The notes below the pieces were generated by a model. It was not told the origin of the DNA and did no database searches. It worked only from the letters and a program-made list of their open reading frames with translations. The position numbers and the translations under genes are program-made. Shown here piece after piece: positions 18,536 through 28,109 of a stretch of 64,000 nucleotides of DNA. The stretch comes from SMWN01 sp965221455 (GTDB lineage Bacteria > Pseudomonadota > Gammaproteobacteria > Eutrophobiales > Eutrophobiaceae), in NCBI GenBank assembly GCA_965221455.1, contig OZ244890.1:310001-374000 (forward strand), read 5' to 3'. Each line of letters begins with the position of its first letter. The stretch's first letter is position 1.

Positions 18536-21500
18536 CTACCGCACACGCACAAGCGCTCCGATATTCCTCGTTACGTCGTTGAACGATGGATTGCCCGGGA
18601 TAGTATCAAGCAAGCCCACAGTGTCACGAATACCAAACAGATAACGACCTATCATCAGACCATCACCTTGATTCGCAGCACCGCCGCTGCCATCCACATC
18701 AAGACGACCGCTGGCGACAGCCCTTGCAATATTCGCCGTGACCACACTGAACGATGGACTCCCCGGGATAGTATCAAGCAAGCCCACCATATCACGAATA
18801 CCGAACAGGTAGCGGCCTATCATAAGCCCGTCACCCTGGTTAGGTGCACCGCCGCTATTATCCACATCAAGACTAATCGCCAGCTCCGTGACAGTCACAA
18901 GCACGGCGTCTGGCGTCACCGCAGCATAGCCTGTATCAGTGCTGCTCACCGTATGCGTTAGCCTGACGCTCTCATTGTCCACATCAACGTCCTCAACACC
19001 CGTCACCGTCACCGTCTGGACCCTGTTCCACTCGTCTATGGCAAAGGTCAGAGTCGCAGGACTCACCGTCGCCTCAGTCGCATCAGCACTCGTCACCGCA
19101 ATCCTCACCTCCGCACGCGGCTGGCTGGTCAACACCAGCGTATAGGTCCTGGTATCATTTTCGGTAACGCTCAGTGTGGTAGGAGTCACCATCACGCCTG
19201 CCGTCTCGTCATCATTCACCGTCACGGTGACAGCGTCTATCGTCACCGCAGGGTTAGCATCTGCATAGGCAGGTCCGCCGCCGCTAAACGTGTGCGTCAG
19301 AGAGACGCTCTCGTTGTTCGCATCAAGATCCTGCTCACCCGTCACCGTCACCATCTTTGGCGTATTCCAGTCGTCCATGGCAAAGGGCAGTGTCGCTGGA
19401 CTCACCGACACCGCTCCATCATCGTCAGACATCACCGTAATCACCATCGCCGCCGACGGCTGGGCATCCAGCACCAGCGTATAGGTGGTGGTGTTCGTGC
19501 CCTCATCGAACATCAGCTCGGTCTCACTCAAAGTCACGCCCGCCGTCTCGTCATCATCCACCGTCACAGTGACCCCGGCTATCGTCAAAGCAGGGTTAGC
19601 ATCTGCATAGGCAGGACCGCCGCCGCTAAACGTGTGCGTCAGAGAGACGCTCTCGTTGTTCGCATCAGCATCCGCAATACCTGTCACCGTCACCGGCTTC
19701 GGCGCGTTCCAGTCGGCCATGGTAAAGGTCAGCGTCGCTGGACTCACCGATGCCGCTCCCTCGTCGTCAGACATCACCGTAATCACCATCGCCGCCGTCG
19801 GCTGGGTATCCAACACCAGCGTATAGGTGGTGTTGGCCGTGCCTTCATTGAACATCAGCTCGGTCTCACTCAAAGTCACGCCCGCCGTCTCGTCATCATC
19901 CACCGTCACGGTGACCCCGGCTATCGTCAAAGCAGGGGTGGCATTTGCATAGGCAGGTCCGCCGCCGCTAAACGTGTGCGTCAGAGAGACAGTCTCGTTA
20001 TTCGCATCAGCATCCTCAACACCCGTCACCGTAAACACCTTGGGCGTATCCCAGTCGCCCATGGTAAAGCTCAGTGTCGATGGACTCACCGACGCCGCTT
20101 CAGCGTCGTTACTCATCACCGAAATCGTCATATCCGCCGACGGCTGGACATCCAGCACCAGCGAATAGGTGGTGTTGGTCGTGCCCTCATCGAACGTCAG
20201 GTTGGTCTCACTCACCGTCACGCCCGCCGTCTCGTCATCATCCACCGTCACGGCGACCCCGGCTATCGTCAAAGCAGGGGTGGCATCGGCATAGGCAGGT
20301 CCGCCGCCGCTAAACGTGTGCGTCAGAGAGACAGTCTCGTTGTTCGCATCAGCATCCTCAACACCCGTCACCGTAAACGTCTTGGGCGTATCCCAGTCGC
20401 CCATGGTAAAGCTCAGTGTCGATGGACTCACCGACGCCGCTTCAGCGTCGTTACTCATCACCGAAATCGTCATATCCGCCGACGGCTGGACATCCAGCAC
20501 CAGCGTATAGGTGTTGTTGTTCGTGCCCTCATTGAACATCAACTCGGTCTCACTCACCGTCACGCCCGCCGTCTCGTCATCATCCACCGTCACGGAGACA
20601 GCGGTTATCGCCACCGCATTACCATTATAGGTATTATCCGTGCTGCTCGCCGTATGCGTGAGCTGCACATTGACTTCGTTGTCCGCGTCAGCATCCTGCT
20701 CTCCCGTCACCGTCACCGTCTTACCCGTGTTCCAGTCGGCCGTAGTAAAGGTCAGTGTTGTCGGGCTGACCGACGCCGCACCCATGTCGCCACTCGCCAC
20801 CGTAATCATCACGTCCGCCGCCGGTTGGGTATTCAGCATCAGCATATACTCGACGTTAGCACCTTCGGCGGGCTCCAGCCTGGTGGGACTCACGCTCACA
20901 CCCGGCGTGTCGTTATCCCTCACGGTAACGGCCACAGTAGTCAGCATCAACGGTCGATAGAGCACATCGCTGCTATTATCCACTGTATGCGCCAGGCTGA
21001 CGTTTCCGTCGGTCGCATTACTATCCTCAACACCCATCACCGTCACCGTCTTGGCCGTGTTCCAGTCAACATTGGTAAAGGTCAGTGATGTCGGGCTGAC
21101 CGTCGCCGCTCCCGTGTCGCCAGTCGCCACCACCATAATCGTCACATCCGTCATCGGCCGAGTCTCCAGCATCAGCGTATAGCCGCCGCTACCGCCCTCA
21201 CTGACCTCCAGCGTGGACGCATTCAAAGTCACGCCCGCCGTGTCGTTATCATCCACATTAACGGTGACACCAGCTATCGTCACCGCATTACCATTGTAGG
21301 TCGCATCCGTGCTCTCCGCCGTATGCGTGAGCCGCACACTGACTTCGTTGTTCGCGTCATCATCCTGCTCACCCGTCACCGTCACCATCCGGGCCACGTT
21401 CCAGTTAGCACCGGTAAAGGTTAGTGTTCCCGGGTTGACCGACGCCGCATCCGCGTCGCCACTCGCCACCGTAATCACCACGTCATTCGCTGGCTGGCTG

Positions 21501-24127
21501 GTCAACATCAGCGTATAGATGCCGGTCTCTCCTTCATTCATGTCCAGTGTGGTAGGAGTCACAGTCACGCCCGCCATATCGTTATCCGTGACACCCACAG
21601 TCACGGCGGGCGGCGTCAGCCCAGCATAGCCCGCATCACTGCTGCTCACCGCATGACTCAGTTGCACACCGCTTTCGTTGGTCGCATTAGCGTCCTCAGC
21701 ACCCGTCACCATCACGGTTTGGGCGACATTCCAATTGACTGTGCTAAAGATCAGGGGCGAGGTTGCGGTCACTGCGGGATTGTCACTGGTGACGCTAATC
21801 GTCACAGCGTCGGTCGGTTGGCTGCCCAGCGCCAGGTTATAGCTGGTGGTGGTGCCCCCTTCGGTGACATTCAGCGCGGTCTGCGACACCCGCACACCCG
21901 CGACCACTACCGCGCCGGACGTCAGGCTATCGCCCCCCGCATTCGGATAACTCGCCATCACACGCAACCAACTGCCTATTTGTGATTGGTCTGAGGCAAT
22001 GGTGTACGTGGCGGTATTATTGGTCCCCGGTGCGGCGGTAAACGGTCCCGCCGAGGCGGTCGCTGTCTGCCATTGCCAGGTAATGGTCCCGACATCGGTA
22101 TTCGGTGAGGCGTCCGGGTCGGTGACCGCGCCCGCCGTCAGCGTGCCGCCGACTCGGGCAGCGCCAGTGAGTGTGCCGATGGCACCGCGACGGTCAGCCC
22201 GCACGATATTGGAGAACAGGGTGTCGTTGAAATCCCCGCTCTGGGTGACCTGCACCCGCAGCCAGTTGCCCTGGTCCGCCGCTTGTACCGTGTAGGTCCC
22301 CGCCGTGCCGCCCGGGCTGATAGCTGTTGCACTGCTACAGTTTTGAGTGGTGCAGCGTTGCCATTGCCAGGCACTGGCATTGACGGTCAACCTGAGATGA
22401 GTCAGCGCACCGGAGATCAAGATATCGCCGACATTGGCCGGGGTGTTGGGGGTACTGTCCTGGATGGCGCCTAATGACACGAGCGCCGCATCATAAATAA
22501 AGTTGTCGGTAGCACTCAGCTCACCGATGACTTGCTTGGTGATATCCGAGGCACTCGCCCCGATATTGCACAGCGACAGCGACAGCGGCGAATTAGCTTG
22601 TGCGGTTTGTTCGGTGTCGGTCGTGGTCCCCGAGCGAACCCTTAAATCACCGCTGGCGGTACATGAACTGTCTAACAAGACCACGCCGTTGTTGGCGGAC
22701 GGTCGGTAAAACACGACACCCGGCCCCGGGATAGCTGTCCATGAGAGGTTCGGACGGGACAGGCCGGGCTTCAGGCTTATACTCTCGAAGAGTGTGCCGG
22801 TGCTCGGGGTCGCCTGCCCGGTGGTGATGTGTGCAGTCACCGAGTTCGTGCCGCCGGTGGTACGGACACTCTGGAGTTGCAGCCGACCATCATTGTTGTT
22901 GCGGGAGAGTGTTACGCTTATGACGTCAGCACCGTTTCTTGCCGTTGCATTGGTATGCCCGGCCGGGCCGTTGACGAGATAGTTCATCCAAAAGGTCTCA
23001 CTCGGACGGGTCTCGGTTTGCCCGTGGTTGGTGGTGCCGACACTGTAATCATTGGTACAACGACCGCCCGTCCCGGCATTACAGGTGTGCGTCTGGTTCT
23101 TGTCGACGATGTTGGCCGCACTCCAGGCACTCCAGCCATTGTCGTAGCCTAACTCAGAAGCTGCCGCAGCCACAGACTGCTTGGTGATATTGTAAGGGGT
23201 GGATTGACAAAGCCTAAGCAGACCCGAATTTATGTTAGCGGAATAATCTATGGCCAAGAGACCTGTGGAGTCGCCGAACTCACGAAATCGTGCTTGTGCG
23301 CTCTCCATAGCGGTAGCCGGAAGACACTGCATCTCAACTATTTGATCGAAACGAGTCCCAGTCCCACCGCCTGCTGCAAATAACCTGCCGAGTCCCGGAA
23401 TAGTGGCGTAGACTTCAAACGGGTTGTGCCAGTTGTTGTCGCCCGCAGTCCAGGCGGTCATGAAGCTGGCAAAGTTCGGGAACGCCCCACGTAGGGCAGT
23501 TCTAAAATTTCCTGTCTGCCGGTCATACCACGCCTCCAGCGTAGTCGGGCTGTCATTGTCCGGCGTGACCAGTTGACTCCACCCGCCAGTCGGGTACACG
23601 ACCGGACCGGGACCTTCCGGGCAGGGGTTGTTCGGGCCGGGAGTGCCGACGACGTTGACACTGCACGTCCGCCGGGTCGTCACCGTCTCACTATCGATTG
23701 ACCCGGTGTAGGTGTACGATGCCGTATCATTAGTCTGCGCCCGTGCCGCCGGGCTTGCCCATGCCGCCATCAGGGCAACGGCGACCATGACTGCTGTCAT
23801 CTCGCGCCGAACTCCTGGCCCGCTGGCAAGTTCGGCGGTCGACCGCAGTTTCCCCGTGATGCCCGCAAAAGTGTACGCTTTTGCATAGTGATAGCGCATG
23901 TGCAGTGAGGTGTTGCGCCTATCGCCGTCAACGCAGCGGGCGATGCCACGGTGCTTGCGCGTCAGACGATGCAGAATACCGTGTTGTGTACACAACACGT
24001 CCGCAGCAACGTGCGCTTCACATTCGGTCATGACAATGTTAAGCCTGTGTCTGGTGGAGGTGTGGTGGTGGTGCTTGTCGCACGACACCAGCGTGGTGGT
24101 AAGGCGTTTACGTAATTTTGTCAGCAT
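18536..24127 (-). CDS. giant exported Calx-beta repeat protein with twin dockerin-like C-terminus (paralogue 3)
   Basis: About 1863 residues from ATG 24127. This ATG shares the GAGAGAAC...GACATATG context with paralogue 1. Later starts at 23899 or 23800 (the last with AGGAG 10 bases upstream) are more compatible with the signal peptide MTAVMVAVALMAAWASPAAR. After the signal come a cysteine-containing region sharing SVNVVGTPGPN.PCPEG, TDKNQT/VDKNQT and FESISLK motifs with paralogue 1, two Ig-like domains, nine Calx-beta-like repeats, and the twin dockerin-like end (LDVDNSGGAPNQGDGLMIGR). Repeats 5-8 are much more alike than the rest (see the 342-bp array). It is a paralogue of genes 1 and 2 in the same orientation, and I infer the same surface or secreted role. 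Confidence 0.88.
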   Translation of the reverse strand: MLTKLRKRLTTTLVSCDKHHHHTSTRHRLNIVMTECEAHVAADVLCTQHGILHRLTRKHRGIARCVDGDRRNTSLHMRYHYAKAYTFAGITGKLRSTAELASGPGVRREMTAVMVAVALMAAWASPAARAQTNDTASYTYTGSIDSETVTTRRTCSVNVVGTPGPNNPCPEGPGPVVYPTGGWSQLVTPDNDSPTTLEAWYDRQTGNFRTALRGAFPNFASFMTAWTAGDNNWHNPFEVYATIPGLGRLFAAGGGTGTRFDQIVEMQCLPATAMESAQARFREFGDSTGLLAIDYSANINSGLLRLCQSTPYNITKQSVAAAASELGYDNGWSAWSAANIVDKNQTHTCNAGTGGRCTNDYSVGTTNHGQTETRPSETFWMNYLVNGPAGHTNATARNGADVISVTLSRNNNDGRLQLQSVRTTGGTNSVTAHITTGQATPSTGTLFESISLKPGLSRPNLSWTAIPGPGVVFYRPSANNGVVLLDSSCTASGDLRVRSGTTTDTEQTAQANSPLSLSLCNIGASASDITKQVIGELSATDNFIYDAALVSLGAIQDSTPNTPANVGDILISGALTHLRLTVNASAWQWQRCTTQNCSSATAISPGGTAGTYTVQAADQGNWLRVQVTQSGDFNDTLFSNIVRADRRGAIGTLTGAARVGGTLTAGAVTDPDASPNTDVGTITWQWQTATASAGPFTAAPGTNNTATYTIASDQSQIGSWLRVMASYPNAGGDSLTSGAVVVAGVRVSQTALNVTEGGTTTSYNLALGSQPTDAVTISVTSDNPAVTATSPLIFSTVNWNVAQTVMVTGAEDANATNESGVQLSHAVSSSDAGYAGLTPPAVTVGVTDNDMAGVTVTPTTLDMNEGETGIYTLMLTSQPANDVVITVASGDADAASVNPGTLTFTGANWNVARMVTVTGEQDDDANNEVSVRLTHTAESTDATYNGNAVTIAGVTVNVDDNDTAGVTLNASTLEVSEGGSGGYTLMLETRPMTDVTIMVVATGDTGAATVSPTSLTFTNVDWNTAKTVTVMGVEDSNATDGNVSLAHTVDNSSDVLYRPLMLTTVAVTVRDNDTPGVSVSPTRLEPAEGANVEYMLMLNTQPAADVMITVASGDMGAASVSPTTLTFTTADWNTGKTVTVTGEQDADADNEVNVQLTHTASSTDNTYNGNAVAITAVSVTVDDDETAGVTVSETELMFNEGTNNNTYTLVLDVQPSADMTISVMSNDAEAASVSPSTLSFTMGDWDTPKTFTVTGVEDADANNETVSLTHTFSGGGPAYADATPALTIAGVAVTVDDDETAGVTVSETNLTFDEGTTNTTYSLVLDVQPSADMTISVMSNDAEAASVSPSTLSFTMGDWDTPKVFTVTGVEDADANNETVSLTHTFSGGGPAYANATPALTIAGVTVTVDDDETAGVTLSETELMFNEGTANTTYTLVLDTQPTAAMVITVMSDDEGAASVSPATLTFTMADWNAPKPVTVTGIADADANNESVSLTHTFSGGGPAYADANPALTIAGVTVTVDDDETAGVTLSETELMFDEGTNTTTYTLVLDAQPSAAMVITVMSDDDGAVSVSPATLPFAMDDWNTPKMVTVTGEQDLDANNESVSLTHTFSGGGPAYADANPAVTIDAVTVTVNDDETAGVMVTPTTLSVTENDTRTYTLVLTSQPRAEVRIAVTSADATEATVSPATLTFAIDEWNRVQTVTVTGVEDVDVDNESVRLTHTVSSTDTGYAAVTPDAVLVTVTELAISLDVDNSGGAPNQGDGLMIGRYLFGIRDMVGLLDTIPGSPSFSVVTANIARAVASGRLDVDGSGGAANQGDGLMIGRYLFGIRDTVGLLDTIPGNPSFNDVTRNIGALVRVR
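19206..20580 (-). repeat. 342-bp coding tandem array (four Calx-beta units)
   Basis: Phrases such as gcccgccgtctcgtcatcat recur at about 19540, 19880, 20222 and 20564, giving a period of 342 bp = 114 codons. The four units encode repeats 5-8 of paralogue 3 (AGVT.SET.L.F.EGT). The near identity at DNA level implies recent tandem duplication, and copy number could vary between strains. Confidence 0.85.
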
Positions 24128-24530
24128 ATGTCGTGTTCTCTCTCGTAAGTAGTCCAGATTTACCCCCACATACCCATCCCGCCCGTGACTGTTTCCAGTC
24201 CCCGCTGTGGACAGTTAGTTGAAGTGGATGCTATTATAGCCAACAGATACCTCGATTGATACCACTATCCGATACCCATGCGCCCAGGCGCCCAGGCGCG
24301 GTGGTGAGGGCAAAATCGGATACAGATACGAATGATGGGTACTTGAGTCTGAGCTATCGTGTCCAGTGAAGACCTTGAACGGCAACAATATCACCATTCC
24401 CTGCTGTCGCCGTCGTGCTATCACGAAATCGGAACGGCGGGCAGGAATCCGAAAATTTCGCCAGCAACGCCACCGCACGTAATATTCCGGCAGTATCTTT
24501 TTTTCAAGATGCCGTGTCGCATGGACCGGG
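24128..24530. other. intergenic region between ampE and giant gene 3
   Basis: No gene called. It contains the minus-strand leader of giant gene 3, a short direct repeat (gcgcccaggc twice near 24280-24297) and the tail end of ampE on the left boundary. No convincing promoter or terminator is visible. Confidence 0.4.
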
Positions 24531-25400
24531 TTAAATCAGGATCCCTGCTATCGTCATGAGCCCCAGCACGGTTAACCACACTATCAAGGTTCTGTTGATC
24601 AATGCTTGCGATGCCCTGATCCAATCACTTTTGTCTTTGCTGTCTTCCTGCTTTTCCGTCTCCGGGCGATAATGCAATGCGCCGAATGCTGATGTAATGA
24701 GGACAGTTTCGCTGACGCAAAAAGAACCATTTTCGTTATCTCTCCATGCGTCTATCGCTTCTATCAAGTTTCCCGCCAATGCATTACCCAATGCAAACAA
24801 ACGCGTGGAAGGCCAGTTCAAAATATGATTCAGGTGTCTGGCGGCATCTGCATAAGTGCCATGTATGTCTTTATTTCCGGATTTTAGAATGCTTGATAAT
24901 CTGTACAGCAGCGCACCGAACGGGCCAAGCACAATAAACCAAAAGATGACTGCGTAAAGACGTTCATTGGCTGCAACGAATATACAGCCGATAATATCTC
25001 GTTCGTCTGCCCCGGGATCGGGTGCCGCCAGCGCGTGATAAAACTCCTTTGCGTAATGTCCGGCTTGTACATCGTCTTCTGCATCCAGAGCATCCACGTA
25101 TGCAGTCAAGGACCGGTTCAGAAAAACCGGACCCATTGAATAGAGTAACACCGCCAAAGCCAACAGATAGCTCAATGGTGAAAACAGATTTGCCAGAACG
25201 CAATCCAGCAACAACAGAAGCAGTAATGGACTTGCCAGCAGCACAATAATTCCACCGGCACCGTCCAAATAAATCGACTGGACGCATTTGTTTTCAAACC
25301 AATCGCTGTATCGACTAAACCATCCGAAACATCGCACATCATCCAACACGCCCCAAAAGTATTCCGTGCCCAATGCGCACAAAAGAATCATCAAGGTCAT
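24531..25400 (-). CDS. ampE: AmpE-like inner-membrane protein
   Basis: 289 residues. About four hydrophobic segments are visible (near 48-75, 75-95, 155-175 and 268-289), with the conserved region FENKCVQSIYLDGAGGIIVLLA typical of the AmpE/CobD-like family. AmpE is encoded next to AmpD in many gammaproteobacteria and is thought to be a membrane partner in cell-wall recycling and beta-lactamase regulation; its biochemical function is not settled. It begins 54 bp after the ampD stop on the same strand, so the two are probably one ampDE operon. Length matches the family. Confidence 0.88.
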   Translation of the reverse strand: MTLMILLCALGTEYFWGVLDDVRCFGWFSRYSDWFENKCVQSIYLDGAGGIIVLLASPLLLLLLLDCVLANLFSPLSYLLALAVLLYSMGPVFLNRSLTAYVDALDAEDDVQAGHYAKEFYHALAAPDPGADERDIIGCIFVAANERLYAVIFWFIVLGPFGALLYRLSSILKSGNKDIHGTYADAARHLNHILNWPSTRLFALGNALAGNLIEAIDAWRDNENGSFCVSETVLITSAFGALHYRPETEKQEDSKDKSDWIRASQALINRTLIVWLTVLGLMTIAGILI

Positions 25401-25454
25401 GCCGGAAACTTCCCGTTGTTCAGCAACATTTTTGGACCTCCTGATGTTTGCATA

Positions 25455-26009
25455 TTATAACGACGCATAATAATCATCCCAATTAAACGTCGGTCCCGGA
25501 TCGGTTTTTCTGTCGGGTGCAATGTGACAATGTCCGACAATCCTGTCCTTTGTAATGTTAGGCCAATATTGCATGATTGCATGTGTTATATCTGTGAGTA
25601 TTTTATATTGTGCCCGGGTAAAATCTTTGCTATCGCACCCCTCCAGTTCAATACCTATCGCATAATCATTGCAGTTTTTTCTACCTGCAAATGAAGAACT
25701 CCCCGCATGCCATGCACGCCGGGTAAACGGAACATATTGAGTCGGCACACCTTGTCGATTAATCAACATATGTGCCGAGACTTTAGGCGACACGATTTCT
25801 TTAAAGCATGGATGCGCATTCGGATCCAGTGCATTGGTAAATAATTGATCGATATAATCACCGCCAAACTCATCAGGAGGCAAGCTGATGCTATGAATCA
25901 CCAATAGGTCTATTTCCGTATTTGCAGGGCGTTGATCAGCATTCGGCGAGATTATCCTGCACACACCTTGCAACCACTCACCCTGAGGATCCACTTGCAA
26001 ATCAGTCAT
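25455..26009 (-). CDS. ampD: 1,6-anhydro-N-acetylmuramyl-L-alanine amidase AmpD
   Basis: 184 residues from ATG 26009; a longer frame uses a TTG and exceeds the usual 183-187 residue length. It is an amidase_2 zinc enzyme: the zinc ligands are expected in VIHSIS (start of the domain), in AWHAGSS and in the C-terminal HCHIAPDRKTDPGP. The enzyme cleaves the stem peptide from 1,6-anhydroMurNAc in the cytoplasm during peptidoglycan recycling. It is divergently transcribed from egtC across an 80-bp gap and followed by ampE. Confidence 0.95.
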   Translation of the reverse strand: MTDLQVDPQGEWLQGVCRIISPNADQRPANTEIDLLVIHSISLPPDEFGGDYIDQLFTNALDPNAHPCFKEIVSPKVSAHMLINRQGVPTQYVPFTRRAWHAGSSSFAGRKNCNDYAIGIELEGCDSKDFTRAQYKILTDITHAIMQYWPNITKDRIVGHCHIAPDRKTDPGPTFNWDDYYASL

Positions 26010-26088
26010 TGTCTTTCGTGCCTGTAGCCATCGTGCTAGGCTAAACGAAATCGTTCGCACTGACAAAAGATAATATTCATGATGATGT

Positions 26089-26862
26089 ATGTGTCGCCTC
26101 GCCGCTTATTTAGGCCCTGAGATATCACTCGGCAAGTTTCTGATGGAGCCCGGGCACAGCCTTTATCGCCAGTCCTGGGAGCCAAGGGAAATGGACGGAG
26201 CCGTGCTTAATGCCGATGGCTTTGGAATCGGCTGGGTTAATGCGTCGCGACGGACCGCTATTTATACCAACACGCAACCGATATGGTCGGATACCAATCT
26301 GACAGGCCTGTCAGATTCACTGTACAGCAGCTATTGGTTGGCAAATGTACGCAGTGCGACACCAGGTCAACAAATCACACAGACCAATACGCACCCTTTC
26401 AGAGTCAACCAATGGTTATTCACCCACAACGGCTATATTGAGAATTTTGACCTGAAAATCCGGACAATCCTGCATGATGTTTTAGATGCTTCAATACAGG
26501 CGGGTATTCAGGGTAATACAGATTCGGAGTACTTGTTTGCATTACTGCGACAGCAGTTATCCCGGACTTCAGATGTCGCTCAGGCTTTTCGAGGCATGCT
26601 GTCCACACTCTCTGAAATCATTACGGATGAAACGGTATTATTAAATATCATCATTGGTGATGGATCGCAGTTTCACGTTCTCCGACATGCAATCAACGGC
26701 AAGTGTCCCACGCTTTATTTCAGCATCAGTGAAGATGATTTTCCGGAGGCTGTTATTATCGCTTCCGAAGCCTTAAGCAACTCCGGGAAATGGCAGTCCG
26801 CTCCCGAACACAGTTACTGCACGATATGTAAAAATATCACACCCGATTTCATTGCACTGTGA
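26089..26862 (+). CDS. egtC: EgtC-like class II glutamine amidotransferase
   Basis: 257 residues starting MCRLAAYLGP, so the catalytic nucleophile is Cys2, exposed after Met removal, as in Ntn-type GATase II enzymes. Further signatures are NADGFGIGW, VRSATPG, THPFR and FTHNGYIENF. In ergothioneine synthesis EgtC removes the gamma-glutamyl group from hercynyl-gamma-glutamylcysteine sulfoxide. It overlaps egtB by GTGA, which supports that assignment over other GATase II proteins. Length fits EgtC. Confidence 0.85.
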   Translation: MCRLAAYLGPEISLGKFLMEPGHSLYRQSWEPREMDGAVLNADGFGIGWVNASRRTAIYTNTQPIWSDTNLTGLSDSLYSSYWLANVRSATPGQQITQTNTHPFRVNQWLFTHNGYIENFDLKIRTILHDVLDASIQAGIQGNTDSEYLFALLRQQLSRTSDVAQAFRGMLSTLSEIITDETVLLNIIIGDGSQFHVLRHAINGKCPTLYFSISEDDFPEAVIIASEALSNSGKWQSAPEHSYCTICKNITPDFIAL

Positions 26863-28037
26863 ATTCACTATCCTTGATCACTCAATTTTCTGCATACCAA
26901 CAGAAAGTTTTAGCACTGTGTGAAAAAAATCCCGGGGATCACTATTGTCAATATCATCCCGATCTAAGTCCATTGGGATGGCATGTGGGTCATTGCGTCT
27001 ACACTGAAATTTACTGGATCAGAGAACAACTTCTGGGTTTGCCGATATCGGATCAGACACTGAAATCGCACTATATTCCTGAACTGACGAAGAAATCAAA
27101 TCGAGGCAAAACCTTACCCGGGCATCAGGATCTTTGCCAATGGAGCAGAGTGAACCAACAAGAAAATCTGACGCTAATGAGCCAAACTCAAAATTCAAAT
27201 TCAGATAAGCACTCGCTGATGAATCACGATTTCCTACTGTATTTCCTGATTCAGCATTACGCACAACATTTTGAAATCATGCATATGATTCTTGTACAGA
27301 GAGCGTTAAGGAATGCAGCGGCTCACAGTGTTCAACAACCACTGACAAGTAGTGAAATAAATACTTCAGCAACCGTGTTGGATGCCGACAATTATGTGAT
27401 TGGATCACAAACAAATTTTTTGCCCTATGATAATGAATATCCTCCTCATGAGTTTGCAATCAATGCCGTTAATATCGCAGATAATCCCATTAGCAATAGT
27501 GAGTTCCTGTTATTCATGGAAGAATCAGGCTACCGCAAGCCGGAATTCTGGAGTCAGACAGGCTGGCGCTGGAGAGAGAAATATGATATTTCCTGTCCTG
27601 CATTCTGGCTGCAGGACAGTCGAAACAACTGGTTTGCCGTCGATATTGATGGGACACATGATCTCAACCCTGAACAGGCCGTTTGGGGAATTAATTATTT
27701 TGAGGCTGAAGCCTTTGCTAACTGGGTCACGGCTCATGCGCCCGTCAAAAACGCCCGACTGCCACACGAATATGAGTGGGAAGCCGCGAAACAAAAAAAT
27801 TGTCTGCGAAATACGGGCCAGGTTTGGGAGTGGTGTGAAAATATTTTTCATCCTTATCGTAAGTTCAGGGCTTTCCCTTATGATGGTTATTCGGCGCCGT
27901 ATTTTGATGAGGCGCACTTTGTCATGCGGGGGAACAGTCGCTACACACCTCATGTCATTCAGCGCGACAGTTTTAGAAATTATTATCAAGCCGATAAACG
28001 ACATCAGTTTGTCGGGTGCCGCCTGATATTTGAATAA
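26859..28037 (+). CDS. egtB: EgtB-like sulfoxide synthase (DinB + FGE-sulfatase domains)
   Basis: 392 residues starting at a GTG that overlaps the egtC stop. The N-terminal DinB-like helical domain carries WHVGH (about 41-45) and HYAQHFE (HxxxHxE), which match the three-histidine non-haem iron site of EgtB. The C-terminal formylglycine-generating-enzyme-like domain includes ARLPHEYEWEAA, GQVWEWCEN and RDSFRNYY..FVGCRLIFE. It is expected to join an N-trimethylhistidine-type substrate to a thiol with O2. A methyltransferase EgtD is not found beside it, so the final product (ergothioneine or a related thiol-histidine) is inferred. Confidence 0.85.
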   Translation: MNSLSLITQFSAYQQKVLALCEKNPGDHYCQYHPDLSPLGWHVGHCVYTEIYWIREQLLGLPISDQTLKSHYIPELTKKSNRGKTLPGHQDLCQWSRVNQQENLTLMSQTQNSNSDKHSLMNHDFLLYFLIQHYAQHFEIMHMILVQRALRNAAAHSVQQPLTSSEINTSATVLDADNYVIGSQTNFLPYDNEYPPHEFAINAVNIADNPISNSEFLLFMEESGYRKPEFWSQTGWRWREKYDISCPAFWLQDSRNNWFAVDIDGTHDLNPEQAVWGINYFEAEAFANWVTAHAPVKNARLPHEYEWEAAKQKNCLRNTGQVWEWCENIFHPYRKFRAFPYDGYSAPYFDEAHFVMRGNSRYTPHVIQRDSFRNYYQADKRHQFVGCRLIFE

Positions 28038-28109
28038 AACTACACTACGGGTTGATTTATCCTGTGCATTTCCTGCATCCTGGATAAAAACAACGTCAGA
28101 GGATCTCTC

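Noticed and set aside
19292..21088. 598-codon plus-strand open frame antisense to giant gene 3 (similar ones at 14303-15718, 16016-17134 and 7104-7877)
   Set aside because: Shadow frames of repetitive, stop-poor coding DNA; composition is rich in His/Arg and the frames have no motifs or ribosome sites.
5697..24127. Reading the tandem repeats as a CRISPR array
   Set aside because: The repeats are protein-coding units of 105-114 codons without unique spacers of CRISPR size.
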